The notes below the pieces were generated by a model. That model was not told the DNA's origin. It made no database searches and worked only from the letters and a program-made list of their open reading frames with translations. Source: Climacium dendroides (Eukaryota; Streptophyta; Bryopsida; Hypnales; Climaciaceae). From it: a stretch of DNA of 64,000 nucleotides. Location of the stretch: assembly GCA_950106755.1 (NCBI GenBank), contig OX467086.1:25748001-25812000 (forward strand), read 5' to 3'. Position 1 is the stretch's first letter; each line of letters starts with the position of its first letter. A program made the position numbers and the translations under genes. Of the stretch, positions 34,573 to 46,450 are shown one piece after another.

Positions 34573-36794
34573 ATGCACAGGAAGAGCACTGGAAAAATGT
34601 CGAGAAATATCTTCCTTTTGAGTGTTGTCGCTGTGCTTCTTCAGTGGCAGCCATGGAGTGCTGTCTCTGCCAGTCTGGTTCCTCCTAAAGGCTACAGGTA
34701 CGTTGTCAAAACACCTTCGCGTACTGAAACACGAAATAGGACTTATAAGTACAGGAGTTACATGCTTCATTATCAAGGATGTGTTTCAGTACAAGAAATA
34801 TATGTAGTTAACTCGGAGGTTGCGTGCGGCACTGGGAGAATTTCTGCATTTGTCTGAGTCTGATTTCACAGTTCATGTCCCGGTCTAAAAAAAGTACATG
34901 GAGCCTAATACACGATTTTTAATGGATAATCTCCTAGTGTTTTTTTTTCTTTTTTTTTTCCTTTCTTTCTGAAGCTGTGCTCTAGCTAGTTAGTTACTCA
35001 CAACATTCACTAACGTAATATGTTGCCACACGGTGCAGCGTGGGATTCACTGCAACGATAGCCAAAGGAACAGCAAAATATGTCTGCAACCAAGGCACCT
35101 GGACCAAGTCCGGCTCCTCTGCAGCCCTCTCTGCTTCCGACGGTTCCACCCTTGGCACCTACGGCTCGATCACTAACCCACTAACGAAGGCTGTAACTTA
35201 CTACTGGACCCTCATCAACAACCCTGGAGACTACCAAGAATCCGGACAAGCCAAGAGCGGCCTCCAAGGTAAAGCACATCTCCATAGAATTCTGAATCTG
35301 CGGCATTTTTTCAAATATTTGAAAAGTCTGTAGTCCTCTGTCTCATGGTGTGTAGGTACTCGTATTTTTTGGATTGATTTATACTAATCTATCGTAAATC
35401 CGAGAGAGTGCCGGAAAAATGATTCAATTGAATCTAACTATGGATGCGTTAGCACACTACATTCACTAGTAAGGAAAGCTGACATGTATTGCAATAGTTT
35501 TTGTAGTGGTTTGGCAATGGTTGAGTATAACACTATGCAATGTATTTGCAACTGTTTGAGATTGCAATGGTTTTTTTTTAACACTGTAGGCATAGATATG
35601 CATTTGTCACGTGCCTAAGACTTTTGCAACAAGTTTGCAGCCAACTTTGTCAATGGTTCGCTGTAAACCATAATTTTTTTTTGCAAAGTCCATTTTTTCC
35701 GCTGAAAAATCATTGCAAACAATAGTTGATGTGTTGCACCTGTACTTCCTGTTGTTAATAGTGATTTCCATGCAAACCAACCACCGAATCCCATTCTTTC
35801 TGCCTTGATCTCACACAGTCAAACGCACCCTTGCTTGCAGCCATTCCCGTGAAGACGGTGCGCATGTTCACCCCCTCGACTTTAGAGTATCTCGCCATCG
35901 TGCGCGTGCACCGCGGCGCAGGAATGGGAGACCAAGTGGCCTTCGTCTCTCTCACTGGCACCAAAGGTGGCGTTGCGCCCCCAAAGAATTTGTGCAAAAA
36001 GTATGGAACCGTAGCAACCGTGAAGTTCTCAGGAACGTTCACATTCTACACGCAAGATCGACAACCCCCAGCGGAGGTGCCTGTCTCCCTGACGCCTGTG
36101 GCAGCGAATTTCCTGCAGGTGGTGTTTTTGGAAGGGAAAGTGGTGTACAAATTCGCCAGGGGAAGGTGGAGGTATTTTGGTGTGTTCGCCAGGGTGTGGG
36201 ATGTGGCTGGGGGAACGTGTTTGGGCAAGTTTGGGACGGTGAATAAGGCGGACAAGATGGGGAGCAAGCTGTTCTTTCGGTTCAATGGGCCCAATGAATT
36301 CTGGATGTGGGGGCAGAACTGTGCGAGGCCGGTGAGCATGACGCCGGATGGGGTGCCGTGGCAGCTCATGAAGATAACCACTACGGGAGGCGCCGAGTAA
36401 GTGGCCTGACGATCTCAAGCTTCCTCTGCTGTTCAGTTGTGCAAATATATGCCTGAAACAACATGAAACAAAACATAAAAAAATACATCTACAGAAGTTT
36501 GAAATGATTCTCTGTGAGATTCTGACGCCTGTAAATGACTCTGGACATTGTTACCGAATTGGCTTGCTTTTGAGTAGCAACCCTTAAACTTCCTTACCCA
36601 AACTTCAATTTTCATTGTTCAAGTGAATAACAGGTGCTATTTTGTGGTATAATGGCAGATCTTCATTAGGGAAGTACAAATATGCTCTGATGGGCGCGAC
36701 TATGGGAGGTCTGGCACCTAAAATTGCTTCCAAAGCTTCTGGCACGACTTGGAATTCGGCCTTCACGGCGCAATGTTACATGTACACTGATTAG
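34573..36794 (+). CDS. Secreted protein with two DUF3455-like domains (paralog B)
   Basis: Four exons: 34573-34697, 35039-35268, 35841-36396 and 36659-36794. GT-AG introns with phases 2, 1 and 2, giving 348 residues. A signal peptide (NIFLLSVVAVLLQW...) is followed by L-V-P-P-K-G-Y. The first unit shows AKYVCNQGTW, GSTLGTYGS, LEYLAIVRVHR, VAFVSLTGTKGG and FTFYTQDRQPP. The second shows VVFLEGKVVYKF, RGRWRYFGVF, G-S-K-L-F-F-R-F, PWQLMKITT and TAQCYMYTD-stop. Internal Met at 34597 is an alternative start. It lies 13 kb downstream of paralog A on the same strand with identical exon 2-4 lengths, so they arose by gene duplication. DUF3455 has no established function. Intron 2 is longer than in A (572 against 219 nt). 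Confidence 0.85.
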
Positions 36795-38018
36795 AACATG
36801 TCAAATGAATTTATTTTGGGGGAATGGGAGTACTCGAACAGTGATGTTGCTGTGTCTTATTTTTCTGTCGACCGCAACTTCTGAAGGTGGGGAAGCAGGG
36901 TGCCAGATTGGTGCTCCTCCAATGCCTGATTGAGCTGGATGGCCGCAGGCCTGGAGCCATTGTGGCAAGAAATAAGGGAAGTTGATAGCTGGAAATATGA
37001 CCAAATGGTCCCGCAATGTATGGCTTTGGTCTTCTGTAATTTTTATTACAGTGAAGCAGCTTGCAATTGATTTTTTTGAACATTACCTGATTTCAACAGT
37101 TGCTGTGTTTGAGTGTCTGAGTGAGCATTGAACTGATTTTATTGTTATCTTTTGGGTTGTTTGCAATGAGTTCCAAAATCTGCATTCGTTTTGCTATATT
37201 AGATACATAGAGCATCTTGTTAGTAAAAAAATGGACCACCTGTTTGCTTATTTAGATCCTGCTATTATGGTTCTGAGAGTGTCAAAACAATGGTTGGTGA
37301 TGCAAACAACTTATTGGGTACAATGAGATTGACCATCTGAAAAGTTGTGGCAAAAGAATGGAAGCTGAAGCAATCTATTTATCCCCATTTGTTGAGGTGA
37401 CCTCGGATCACATCTGCGTAGCGAGTGTTGATGGATTTATGGGCGGCCATCGTCCTCAGTGATCCCTGGTGTGGTCGTGTATGGTTGTAGTATTGCTCTG
37501 CAGCCATCTGCGAGCAACAACACCCTCACTAGATAATTTTAGCGCCCGAATCATTTTTGAATTTTTGTACATTTCCCTTCAGTCTTTCTATTTTTTGTAT
37601 TATATTATTTACTTCAATTTCATTTCACTGGTCATGAGGAAGGTTGTCTTCTGAAGATTCAAGTAATACTTTAGATGAATGAGAAATTATTTGGACGAAA
37701 CAGTGCCATGCAGCACTTTGTTCATTACATGGACTTGGAACTTGCCAAAAGAGGGGTTAAGGTTGCTCTGTGATTTTCTTTTTGTCAATTTCCCAAGGAA
37801 GCTCGCAAAAATTAGCAATCTAGTGATACCGAGTTTTGGGAGTTTTTCAACAGTTTCATCCTTAAAGAAGGAGAATTTCTTGCCAAATGTTCCATTTTCA
37901 TCACTAAACAGAAACTTACTTTCAGTGAGTTGGTGCAAAATTCAAGATCCATCTTTTAATTTGATAAACAGTTGGAATGACTTTTTGCATCTTTGAAAGA
38001 TGCAAAATTGACTGTTCA
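36795..38018. other. 3' flank, non-coding
   Basis: Downstream of the second DUF3455 gene. Several open frames of 60-105 codons (e.g. 37679-37996) on both strands have no motif or splice support. Confidence 0.4.
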
Positions 38019-39053
38019 TTAAGCTGGTGGTGCATGTTCTCTTACTTTGCCTTCCGCAGAGCTGCCAGGATGAAAGAAAGTTTTTGTCCCCCGTCCCTCG
38101 TGCTGCACACATGCACAATCAGCATAAATGAATAATTGACAAAGAATAATTGAAACAGGAAGGAGGTATGCTACCTGGGATTGAAGGTTAACCGTGTTAT
38201 CATTTCCATCTTTCCGGCACAAATACAGACCTAATCTACTATCAGTGGTTGAGAATGTTAACAGAATGAACATGTAGAATCTGCATTGTATTGTTACGGT
38301 GAGAAGGAAATGGAAAATTTCAAAGCAAGGACAAACACCGAGGGTGATTCAAAGGATCAGCCTGGATGATTAATGAATAAGCGTCCCTCACCTGGAACAT
38401 GTTGCTGCAAAATTCAGGACCCAGTTTGTGAAGAGAAACAAAAGGCGTGTAGATTCTTGGACATGGAACTCAAATCAGGAATTGTCGTCAGGATCATCCA
38501 AACATTCTTCAGCAGTGGAGATGGTGGAACGGAGCCCAAACCATTATGTTTATGAGAGAATAAATTTGCAACGTGCGCAAGACTATGGGTAACTACTGAT
38601 AAATTGTTATTCAACAGTAGTTTCTCATGGGCAATCTTTTGTTTTTTTCAGCGCATGAAGACTCTCATTCATGACGCCAAGATCATGCTACGAGGCAACT
38701 GATGAATCAAAAGTTTCAAGATTCAATGAAATGACTTGATATTTAGTCTCATAACCTTCTCAAGGCTTTCTGTTCTCCAAGTTTATCTAGACCATAATTT
38801 TGAGCATGTTTCCCAGGTGCTGAGGATCCATCAAAAGTCCCGAAATTCAAAATGCTTTTTGAAAAACTACCAATACTTGTACAACGGGACTTACGAATGA
38901 GACACCGCCTGCTCTATCAGTGTGCCGGTCAACTTTCTTAATCTCCTCCATCCATGGAGGCTTATAAGCATACAAATCTGCAGCAATGCTTGGGTCTTCG
39001 AAAGCCACATTCCCTCCGTCAAACAGGTTCTTTGCCATGCCGCCGTACGCCAT
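38019..39053 (-). CDS. Small two-exon gene, unknown product
   Basis: Exon 1 38895-39053 starts M-A-Y-G-G-M-A-K-N-L-F-D-G-G and ends ...D-R-A-G-G-V-S-F at a strong donor (ttc|gtaagt). Exon 2 38019-38102 follows the acceptor catgtgtgcag and encodes H-E-G-R-G-T-K-T-F-F-H-P-G-S-S-...-P-P-A-stop. Both are phase 0, so they join cleanly to 80 residues: soluble, no signal peptide, with a K-P-P-W-M-E-E-I segment. An upstream non-coding or coding exon is possible. No family recognised. Clean phase matching and strong sites support a real gene; the short length limits certainty. Confidence 0.45.
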
Positions 39054-40051
39054 TTCAAAGTTTTGTTTCAAGTCCCGATGCCGCAATCGAGCTCTTCAAC
39101 GCTGGTGAAGCAGATCATTCGTGGTGGGAAGTTGTTGGGCAATCAAAGTTTTTTTAATCATCTGCAGCAGATAAATCTCTACACCGAACACACAAATCAG
39201 TTGGCACTAAATCCGGACGGACAAGCAACGCCAGATTAGTTGAGTCACATCCTTCAAAGGTTCCAATCCTGGTGATGAAAGGATGCAGTTATCTGTATTG
39301 TCGCATCCAATCCCATGAACGCACAGAACTGAATGAGCGGTATTCACGTGGACCTCTCTAATGTCACAGACTCACAGCCTACGCGTCAAAATTGCAGCTG
39401 ATTTTGTTACGTTGGGAGTTGGGACTTTAGTGTTTGTAGTGATCGAGAACCATTTTCACACTTCTCATTCAAACTCGTACTTCACACGTGACTTCACATT
39501 TACATTCAACTTCTTGAGACATAACATGGACTGCAGAATGAGTTTTGAACTGGGTGCATCCGTTTCCCAGGGTTTGGTGAAACAAAACAGGATGTTACAA
39601 ACTTACGATAGAGTAGGTCATACTAAAGAGGGCTGGGTGTATCGTCACAAAAGCATTCACGAGCAACTACATACACGTTTCATCTGCAACTGTCAAGAAA
39701 ACCAGTTATCACGTGAGACGAAGACTGTACAGCATGCCACTTAAAAAAAATGTTTGTCAATCCATGTTTAATGATTCGCAGAACATCAATTTCTGTGAGG
39801 GTTACACAGAGGTATCATTTTGTACAGTACTGTACAATGTTCGGCCATCAGACCAAAGTCGCTCCATGAATCTCTCTGACCCCGAGTCAGTTATGTATAT
39901 TACAGAGACCAGAGAGCAGATCGAACCCTTCAACGAATCTATCAATACACCCTAAACTATCCCAACGATCATCTCTAACAATCACAGACCTCCAATATAC
40001 AGAATCCTTATTGCTGAACCTGACAATACCGTACCCTAAACCTCTCCTAAC
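39054..40051. other. Non-coding DNA
   Basis: The 127-codon plus-strand frame at 39361-39744 and its neighbours lack motifs. The region includes the upstream area of the small minus-strand gene and the 3' flank of the GT47 gene. Confidence 0.4.
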
Positions 40052-42478
40052 TTACACAGACTCCCGTTTCACAATATGCCGTCTCTTCCAAAGCTCATAC
40101 ATGACCGTATGAAAAGCATCATATTCTTGCGGAGGCGCATGCCACTGGAAGTGTTTTCGTGCGTTCAACACCTGGCTATGCAGCTCCGCGTACTGCTCCG
40201 GCGTCACCTCTTCCAACGTCTTCTTCAGCTGCGGGATGTCCAGGGACGAGACTACGATGGAGAATTTGCGCCAGTCGAGAATGTCCTGAAAGGGCAGGTC
40301 GTAGTGATTCGCGATCACCACGGGGACGCAGCCGTAGTACATCGCGTCGCCGAGGCGAGCGGTGTTCACTTCGTAGCCTTTGGCGTGCAGGCAGAACTTG
40401 GAAGTGAGCAAGGCCTCGGAATAGGGGTACGGGACACGACCCTTGTGGACGAGGATCTTGTCGTCGCCAGACCATGTTTTCTTCAGGTCTTGGCGCACGG
40501 GAGAGTTGAGAGCGCCGGCGAAGAAAGCTAATCTCGTTCTGGACAAGAAAATGCACAGAGATTTCGTGGTGAGGGATTCGGATCAGTCCATCCACGGAAG
40601 AAATTTGGAATTTGCTTATGCAATGTCCATATACAATATACAATGAAGTGAAACCCGAAATGCTCGATGTCAATCTCAATCTCAACCTTCTCATCGTCAG
40701 CTCTGTTTTGGGATGAAAATGAATGGATCTGACTGACTTACGTCGTCGTGGATGAATCTCGTGAGATTACCGACGAACTATTCTCCACGAGGACGGCACG
40801 CGCACAGACACATTACCGGTAATAAGATCGAGAGTAAGCAACTGAGGAAATTTGAGAATGGCGCAGGAAATGCTCACCTCTGCGCAGTCAGTCGAATTTC
40901 TTTGGGTTCTTCCCCAAGCCGCGGCCAGATCTGCGGCACGGAAGCATCCTTGTGCGTGATGTACGAGGCCAGGAAGTAGCTGGCAGGGCAGAGCAGCTGA
41001 ATGGCGTTTTGTTTCACCTCCGGCACTTTGTCCATGGCATTTCTTGCCACGGAGTGGCACGACAAGTAGAAGTGATCGGCGCCGTTGGTACGGTTCCAGT
41101 AGCTCCATTGCGAGCGTACAGCAGTCACGTACTTGGCACAAAAGTCTTGGAGGCCGCCAACATCGATGCGCTTGTCCATGCGCGCTTTCGTGATGGACAA
41201 CGGCATGAAGAAGAAGTCGGCCTTGGAGGGATCTGAAGTCACCATGCCGCTCGATATCAACGCTTGTTGGAAAAACTCCTCGCTCGCGTAGTTTCCGGAG
41301 GGCACCTGGCTCCGGGGCTCGAAGATCAAGTGGAACGGGTCCTTGTGGTCGTGAGGGTAGATGAAGATGCGCAAGCTGCGCTTCATTTCCGCGTAATCGG
41401 ACTCGAAGATGCGACGCGAATGGTAGGGTCCGTTGTCTTCCTCCGAACCTGTAGAAGAAGGAGAACGCGCTAGGGTTTCAAAATCTTGGTTACTGGAAAC
41501 AGAGGGTAACTCATTCATGTTCTCACAAATTTTCGATTGAGGTCCTGATTGCCTTCCACTGCGGGGTTTTAATGCTGTTTTGAAAGACCCTGTTCTTAAT
41601 TTAGCTGCATGAAAATACTCAAACAAAGATTGGAAACTTCCTTCTTTTCCGACCATGTTTTTAAAGCTTCTGTGCTCAAGCTGTAAGTAGACATAGGAAG
41701 ATTGACTGATCAAATAGTTGCTGGATAATTAAAGGAGAACGAGAAAACTTCGTTGTTCCTTAATCCGAAGGCAACAACAAAAAGTATGCAAAAATATCCT
41801 TCGATTGTCGTGCTACTGACCCGTCTTTGCAATATCTCCAGCAAGCCGTTCCAGGTACGCCACGGCGTCGGTCAATTTTCTCTTTCCTGCCGTGCCTTCG
41901 TCCTCGTCCTCTGGGCGCGCTATTGTTTCCTCAGAGTCGTCTTTCTCGTCGCCCTCCGGATTAGTCACAGTTTCGTCACTGATCTTTTGATCGTTGCGTG
42001 CTAGTTTCGCCATTTCTTCGCTAATCTTCTTCTCATCGTTCCATATTTCCTCCACCTCTGCCATTTTCTCACCTTCAACTTCGTCTCGTAGCCTCCCTTC
42101 GTTGACATCCTCGTTGTCATCAGCAACTTTTTCTTTGATCTCGAGCTCTGCCTCTAGCTCATCGTCCTCCTCATCACTCGCCTTCGCTTTCCGGCCCCAT
42201 ACCCGCACGCCCATCTCGCTTTCCTTGATTCGCAAGTTTTCACCGTGGACAGCAGCATCCGTACTGTGAGGCTCAACGTAAACTTTTGTTGCTGTACCAG
42301 TGATGAGGTACGTGAAGCAATACAGCAGCCGACTTGCAAGAAGCACACTGCACATCACAGTCACAAGCAATAGGACTAAACCTCGTCCTGACTTCGAAGA
42401 CTGGACTCCTTGTCGCCTCCGAATTCGTCCTATTTGGGAAAACATCGAGCCAGCTTCCAGCAATCCCGGGTTTGTCAT
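40052..42478 (-). CDS. Exostosin-family (GT47) glycosyltransferase, Golgi type II
   Basis: Exon 1 41813-42478 encodes a short basic head, one membrane anchor (LVLLLVTVMCSVLLASRLLY) and a long Glu/Asp-rich stem. Exon 2 is 40878-41680 (or from 41705/41720) and exon 3 40052-40538, joined in phase 2 by GT-AG. Exostosin hallmarks: LRIFIYPHD, GNYASEEFFQQAL, ADFFFMPLS, WSYWNRTNGADHFYLSCHS, FFAGALNSPVRQ, KFCLHAKGYEVNTARLGDA, YYGCVPVVIANHYDLPF, HFQWHAPPQEYDAFHTVMY, E-L-W-K-R-R-H. Known plant GT47 members build cell-wall or arabinogalactan glycans in the Golgi; substrate unknown. The exon 1 - exon 2 junction is unresolved: the best donor (acgg|gtcagt) is phase 1, but available acceptors need phase 0 or 2. 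Confidence 0.85.
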
Positions 42479-42576
42479 CTTGCCTGAGATATATATTCCG
42501 CGTGACTGTGTCTCTCGCTTCGCAGGTTCAATCGATAAATCCTAATTTGGCCGAACCTTCTACCTATTCATTCAAT

Positions 42577-43901
42577 TCAATCTAGGAATATTTCTCCGTA
42601 GCTCCCTCCTTCGTCATGAAGTTGCCCATGTGCTGGATGTCCATCTTCCGCCTACATGCAAGAAAATAGCAAGTTAGTCCCAAAACGTCGACAGAGCCTT
42701 AGCGAAATACCTCCAGCAAGCCCAGCAGAATCATCAGCTGAAATTGAATCACTGCACTTGAATTTACAGAAATCCGTTCACCAGAACCATGTTGTGATAC
42801 ATAGAGCAGACAACTGAAAAATCTAAAAATTAACAGTGAAGGAAGATGGATCGTTCTTGACACAAGACACTAAGGCTGCAGGTGACCTCTGCTACACGTA
42901 ATGAATTCAATCGGTGCCGATTTTTCATCACTTGACAACACCAATGAAACCATCTCAGCTTACGAGGAAACCAACTTAAAATTTAAGGGTTTCATAGCAA
43001 GAACAAAAATATAGGTTCGAACAATCAAAGGCGGCGATCCGTTACAAGATACAATTCACTAAACCTTGAAACAACAGCACTCGCAGAACAGTTTAAATTA
43101 TGCGCTGAGATGTTATCCTTAATAAACCAATTCTTAACCATGCATGCCGCTCACAAGCTCAAATTCGTCCGTGATGGATCGAGAGTGACCTAGCTCCTCG
43201 TCAGGCAACCCATGCCACTGTACTTCGATCGAATCCCCCCAAAAATTTTGGTCGATCACCCCCCACACACACACAAACCCTTGAATCCCAACAATAAATT
43301 GCGACAGACTCCCAAGGCAGGAGCTGCTAGTAGTATATCCGGCCTACCTCTCTCCTTGCATCCCCTGATGCCTGGTCCCAAACCAAATTCTGATCGACTC
43401 CCGGATCGACGTGACCCTTGCAGCTTCTACGTTCCCCGTGAGCTAGAAGTGCTTCCGCACCAGCAAGAGCCGCAAACCCAGGAGTCCGTCGTCTTTGACT
43501 TGGTGATGGATTGCGATGCAAGGGAGTCCGTCTGCGTGCATCGATTGACGTTGAGGCTGATAACAGTATATGCACAAGTTGACAAGGTGGCTGTGCGCAA
43601 GAGTAGTCGGGGACTGGGTTATGAACTGCTGGCTAAGCTGCAGCAGCTTCCGTTTGGAAACAATAGGTAGCTCGACAATCGGGGTCTAGTAGACGTTGTC
43701 CACTTACGCAGGCAGCAAGTGCCTCCGCTTTCCCGTTCACCAAAAAAGTCGCGTTCGTGCCGAGGATTCCTTCGCCCAGGTTCGTCACCAACGTGGCGAG
43801 CTCCTCCGATTCCACTCGCTGCATCAAATTGGTGGGGCTCTTTCCAGCTCTGGATTGGTACAGTACTGGCTGCTCATACCACTCGGAAAGTGGAACCCGG
43901 G
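42577..43901 (-). CDS. Candidate multi-exon gene 3' part, unknown product
   Basis: Three minus-strand segments join in phase 0. 43708-43901 lies after the acceptor ttttgtgcag and ends at the donor tgc|gtaagt. A 27-nt mini-exon at 42711-42737 encodes L-M-I-L-L-G-L-L-E and ends gag|gtattt. 42577-42651 follows the acceptor cttgcatgtag and ends ...G-E-I-F-L-D-stop. The largest exon encodes SPTNLMQRVESEELATLV, LGEGILGTNATFLVNGKAE and ends A-L-A-A-C. It needs an upstream exon (phase 1) that I could not find. The stop lies only 98 bp before the GT47 start codon on the same strand, so the last pieces could instead be 5'-UTR exons of that gene. No family recognised. Confidence 0.35.
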
Positions 43902-44059
43902 CTGCACAAAACTCCAAATTTCTCCGTCACATGCAAAAAATTTTCAGGAAAACACAGGAATGAACATAAGCGGTGGGCACTTCCCGAAACTCCGCACCCA
44001 GTCTAAAACCGCCATCATCACTCTGTGTATCTCAAAAATCAGTATGAACCTATGTGGGA
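43902..44059. other. Non-coding flank
   Basis: Upstream side of the candidate gene. No defined feature. Confidence 0.3.
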
Positions 44060-44225
44060 GAAACAGTTTTTAAGAAAAAAATTTGACCTTTCATAACTTT
44101 TGCATACAGCACCCGGTCAAACGTCCGGGCTTTGGTGGGTTGGAACCTCCTTTCGCTTGCCAACAAGAATATGGAATCTTGACCAATTTAATAATTGTAA
44201 ATATGCACAGTAGCAAAAAGTGGCG
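44060..44225 (-). repeat. Dispersed repeat, inverted partner of 30.14-30.28 kb
   Basis: Contains ttggaacctcctttcgcttgc, reduced here to its core cctcctttc, then ttgccaacaag and agtagcaaaaagtgg. These are the reverse complements, in reverse order, of the phrases at 30137-30275. Confidence 0.65.
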
Positions 44226-45980
44226 AAAAGAGTAGCGGTTTAAGGAGGACCTAAATTTGGTGATAAAATTTGGAACCTCTGAATTTTCGATGGACTCAAG
44301 TATCCGTCATACGCAATGGTAAACTGTAAGGTCCTGTGTTTTCTCCGAAGTGAATGTGAAAAAGTTGAAGTTGTGGCACTCCAGGTTACTACTTCCTGGT
44401 TTTGAGTACTTCTCCCACGAATTTTATGCTCTAATTTTAAAAGTTGAACAGACTCTATTTTATTTTGTATTTTATCCTGGGTTGACCTCAATTTTTTGCA
44501 TTATTTGTCATTGAATTCGGAAGTTTTAACATTACGTGTGAATGCAAAGAGTGACCCTTTTAGTTGGGAGAAGTACGATAAGGAAACACAATCAATTGCA
44601 ACATTGACACAACCGATATTCGTCAAAAGTTTGGAGCTGTCAGTGCACCCTTTCTGGTATGAGCAGTACTGTACTGAACATGCAGGGCCTGATTCCATAT
44701 TTGTGCTCCCAAAATTTAACCTGGAGCGTCTGGACTCTTCTCCAGAATTGACGATTTGGAGAAAATCATTATAAAATACTATTTAGAAAAATATTTTAGA
44801 AGTGATATACAAAGGAAAGTTGTAGATTTTGAATTTTAGATTCCATCTGTACGGTTAGATTCACCAATGCTATCACCAATATTTTTCTATAAATTTTGAT
44901 AAGGAAGTTTCAAAATTCCTTCAAAATTTGATTATAGGCAAAATGCTATCATTTTTTGAGCAAAACTTATTGGAATGGATTCAAAATGAGGTTCTCTTGA
45001 CATGGTGATTTTTTGAAATTTTTGTGTTCTTTACATCTATGACCTCATTATTGCAAACCTAGTTTTGAACTAGAGTCAATGCAATTTGACCACTTGACAC
45101 ACTTCCGCATTTGTAATTTTAGAAAAATTTGTATTCTAGCAACACCAAATCCAACCATTAGATAAGACAAGAACTTGATAAAGTATTACCAAAAATTAGG
45201 ATGACTTTCATCCAAGAAGGAACGAGACAGAAACTAGAACTTCAATCTGTTCATCGTCCAAAAAATGGACGATGGAGCGCTCCACGAGCCATGGGGTCGA
45301 CTGAATTCCCGCAACTGTGACGCGTGTCTTGCACATGCTCCTGTACTTAGCGGTATTGAGGGCATGTTTTCTAATCAAATTTAGATTTTTCAGTGAAAAT
45401 TGAAAGCAGCTTTGTTTTCAAGTAGACACTTTACTAGAGTTCATTCAGGGATCATATGAAATTCTATTTTTGTGGAAATAATAACATACAATAATATTTC
45501 AGCCTAGCCAGTACACTGCACTAGTTTAATGTACTTTACAAATTAGTGTCCCACGCACATTGAAATCACTGTAAGTTACCAAATCAGCAGCACTTGCAAT
45601 TGCTGATAATCAGAACAGCAGGCAGGAAACTATTGTGATGAGCAAGCTTCATCAGTTAACGTATCCAATCCATGGCCAACAAGTTTAGAGCTGCGATCCC
45701 CTTTCGTCCCGCCTTTCGTGTGCAACACGTTTCCTTGCAGGCGGCCCACCTCGCACCTACTGTACAGTGCAGTAGCTGTACTGCATGAAGAATGCAATAT
45801 CCCAACTGATGCCTTTTATTTTTGTGCTCATCTGGCAGGGGAATGCGACGGAAAGTGGCTATCCAAGTCCGCACTTCCTCGTTACCAGTGACGGACCACC
45901 ATGGCTGGCCGGCCGGGAGCAAAAGCTCCGTTCAGTTGCACACTGATCGATCGAGTGGGCGACGTACGTTAGTGATCGAG
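44226..45980. other. Non-coding DNA
   Basis: AT-rich to 45.2 kb, then slightly more GC. Open frames of 65-92 codons overlap on opposite strands without motifs. Confidence 0.4.
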
Positions 45981-46450
45981 AACGAAAGTCTCCCAGACTC
46001 CAGTTTTTCTCGCGAAAGAGCAGTAAAATTTTCAAACTTTGGGAAATTCTTGGCCATGAGTTACGTGAAGAAACCGGAACGATGGAGAAGCAGTTGCAGT
46101 ACGAGTGGGAGCGAGACCTTCGTGAGGCCCTGGTCAAACGAAAAGTCTCCCCAATTTCAAAGTGTTTTCTAACGCAAAAGTTGGAGCAGTAAAATTCCAA
46201 ACTTTAGGAAATTCTTGGCCAGAAGTTACGTGAAGAAACCGGAACGATGGATGGAGAAGCAGTTGCACTACTACTAGAGTGGACCTTGGTGAGGCCCTGG
46301 TCAAACGAAAGTCTCCCCAATGTCAAAGTGTTTTCTAACGCAAAAGATAGAGCAGTAAAATTCCAAACTTTGGGAACATCTTTAGCCGTACCTCGCGAGA
46401 AAACGAAACGACGAAGAAGCCGTTGCAGAAGGGGCCCTGAGTGGGTCGCG
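45981..46450 (+). repeat. Three-copy tandem repeat (~160-bp unit)
   Basis: Units begin acgaaagtctccc at about 45982, 46138 and 46304. Each contains agagcagtaaaatt, caaactttgggaa, gaaaccggaacgatgg (altered in unit 3) and aagcagttgca. Units 1 and 2 also share gaggccctggtcaaacg. GC-rich relative to surroundings. Open frames within (up to 116 codons) are by-products of the repeat. Confidence 0.85.

Noticed and set aside
40076..40531. 151-codon plus-strand frame
   Set aside because: Exact antisense of the GT47 catalytic exon; the sense frame has all family motifs.
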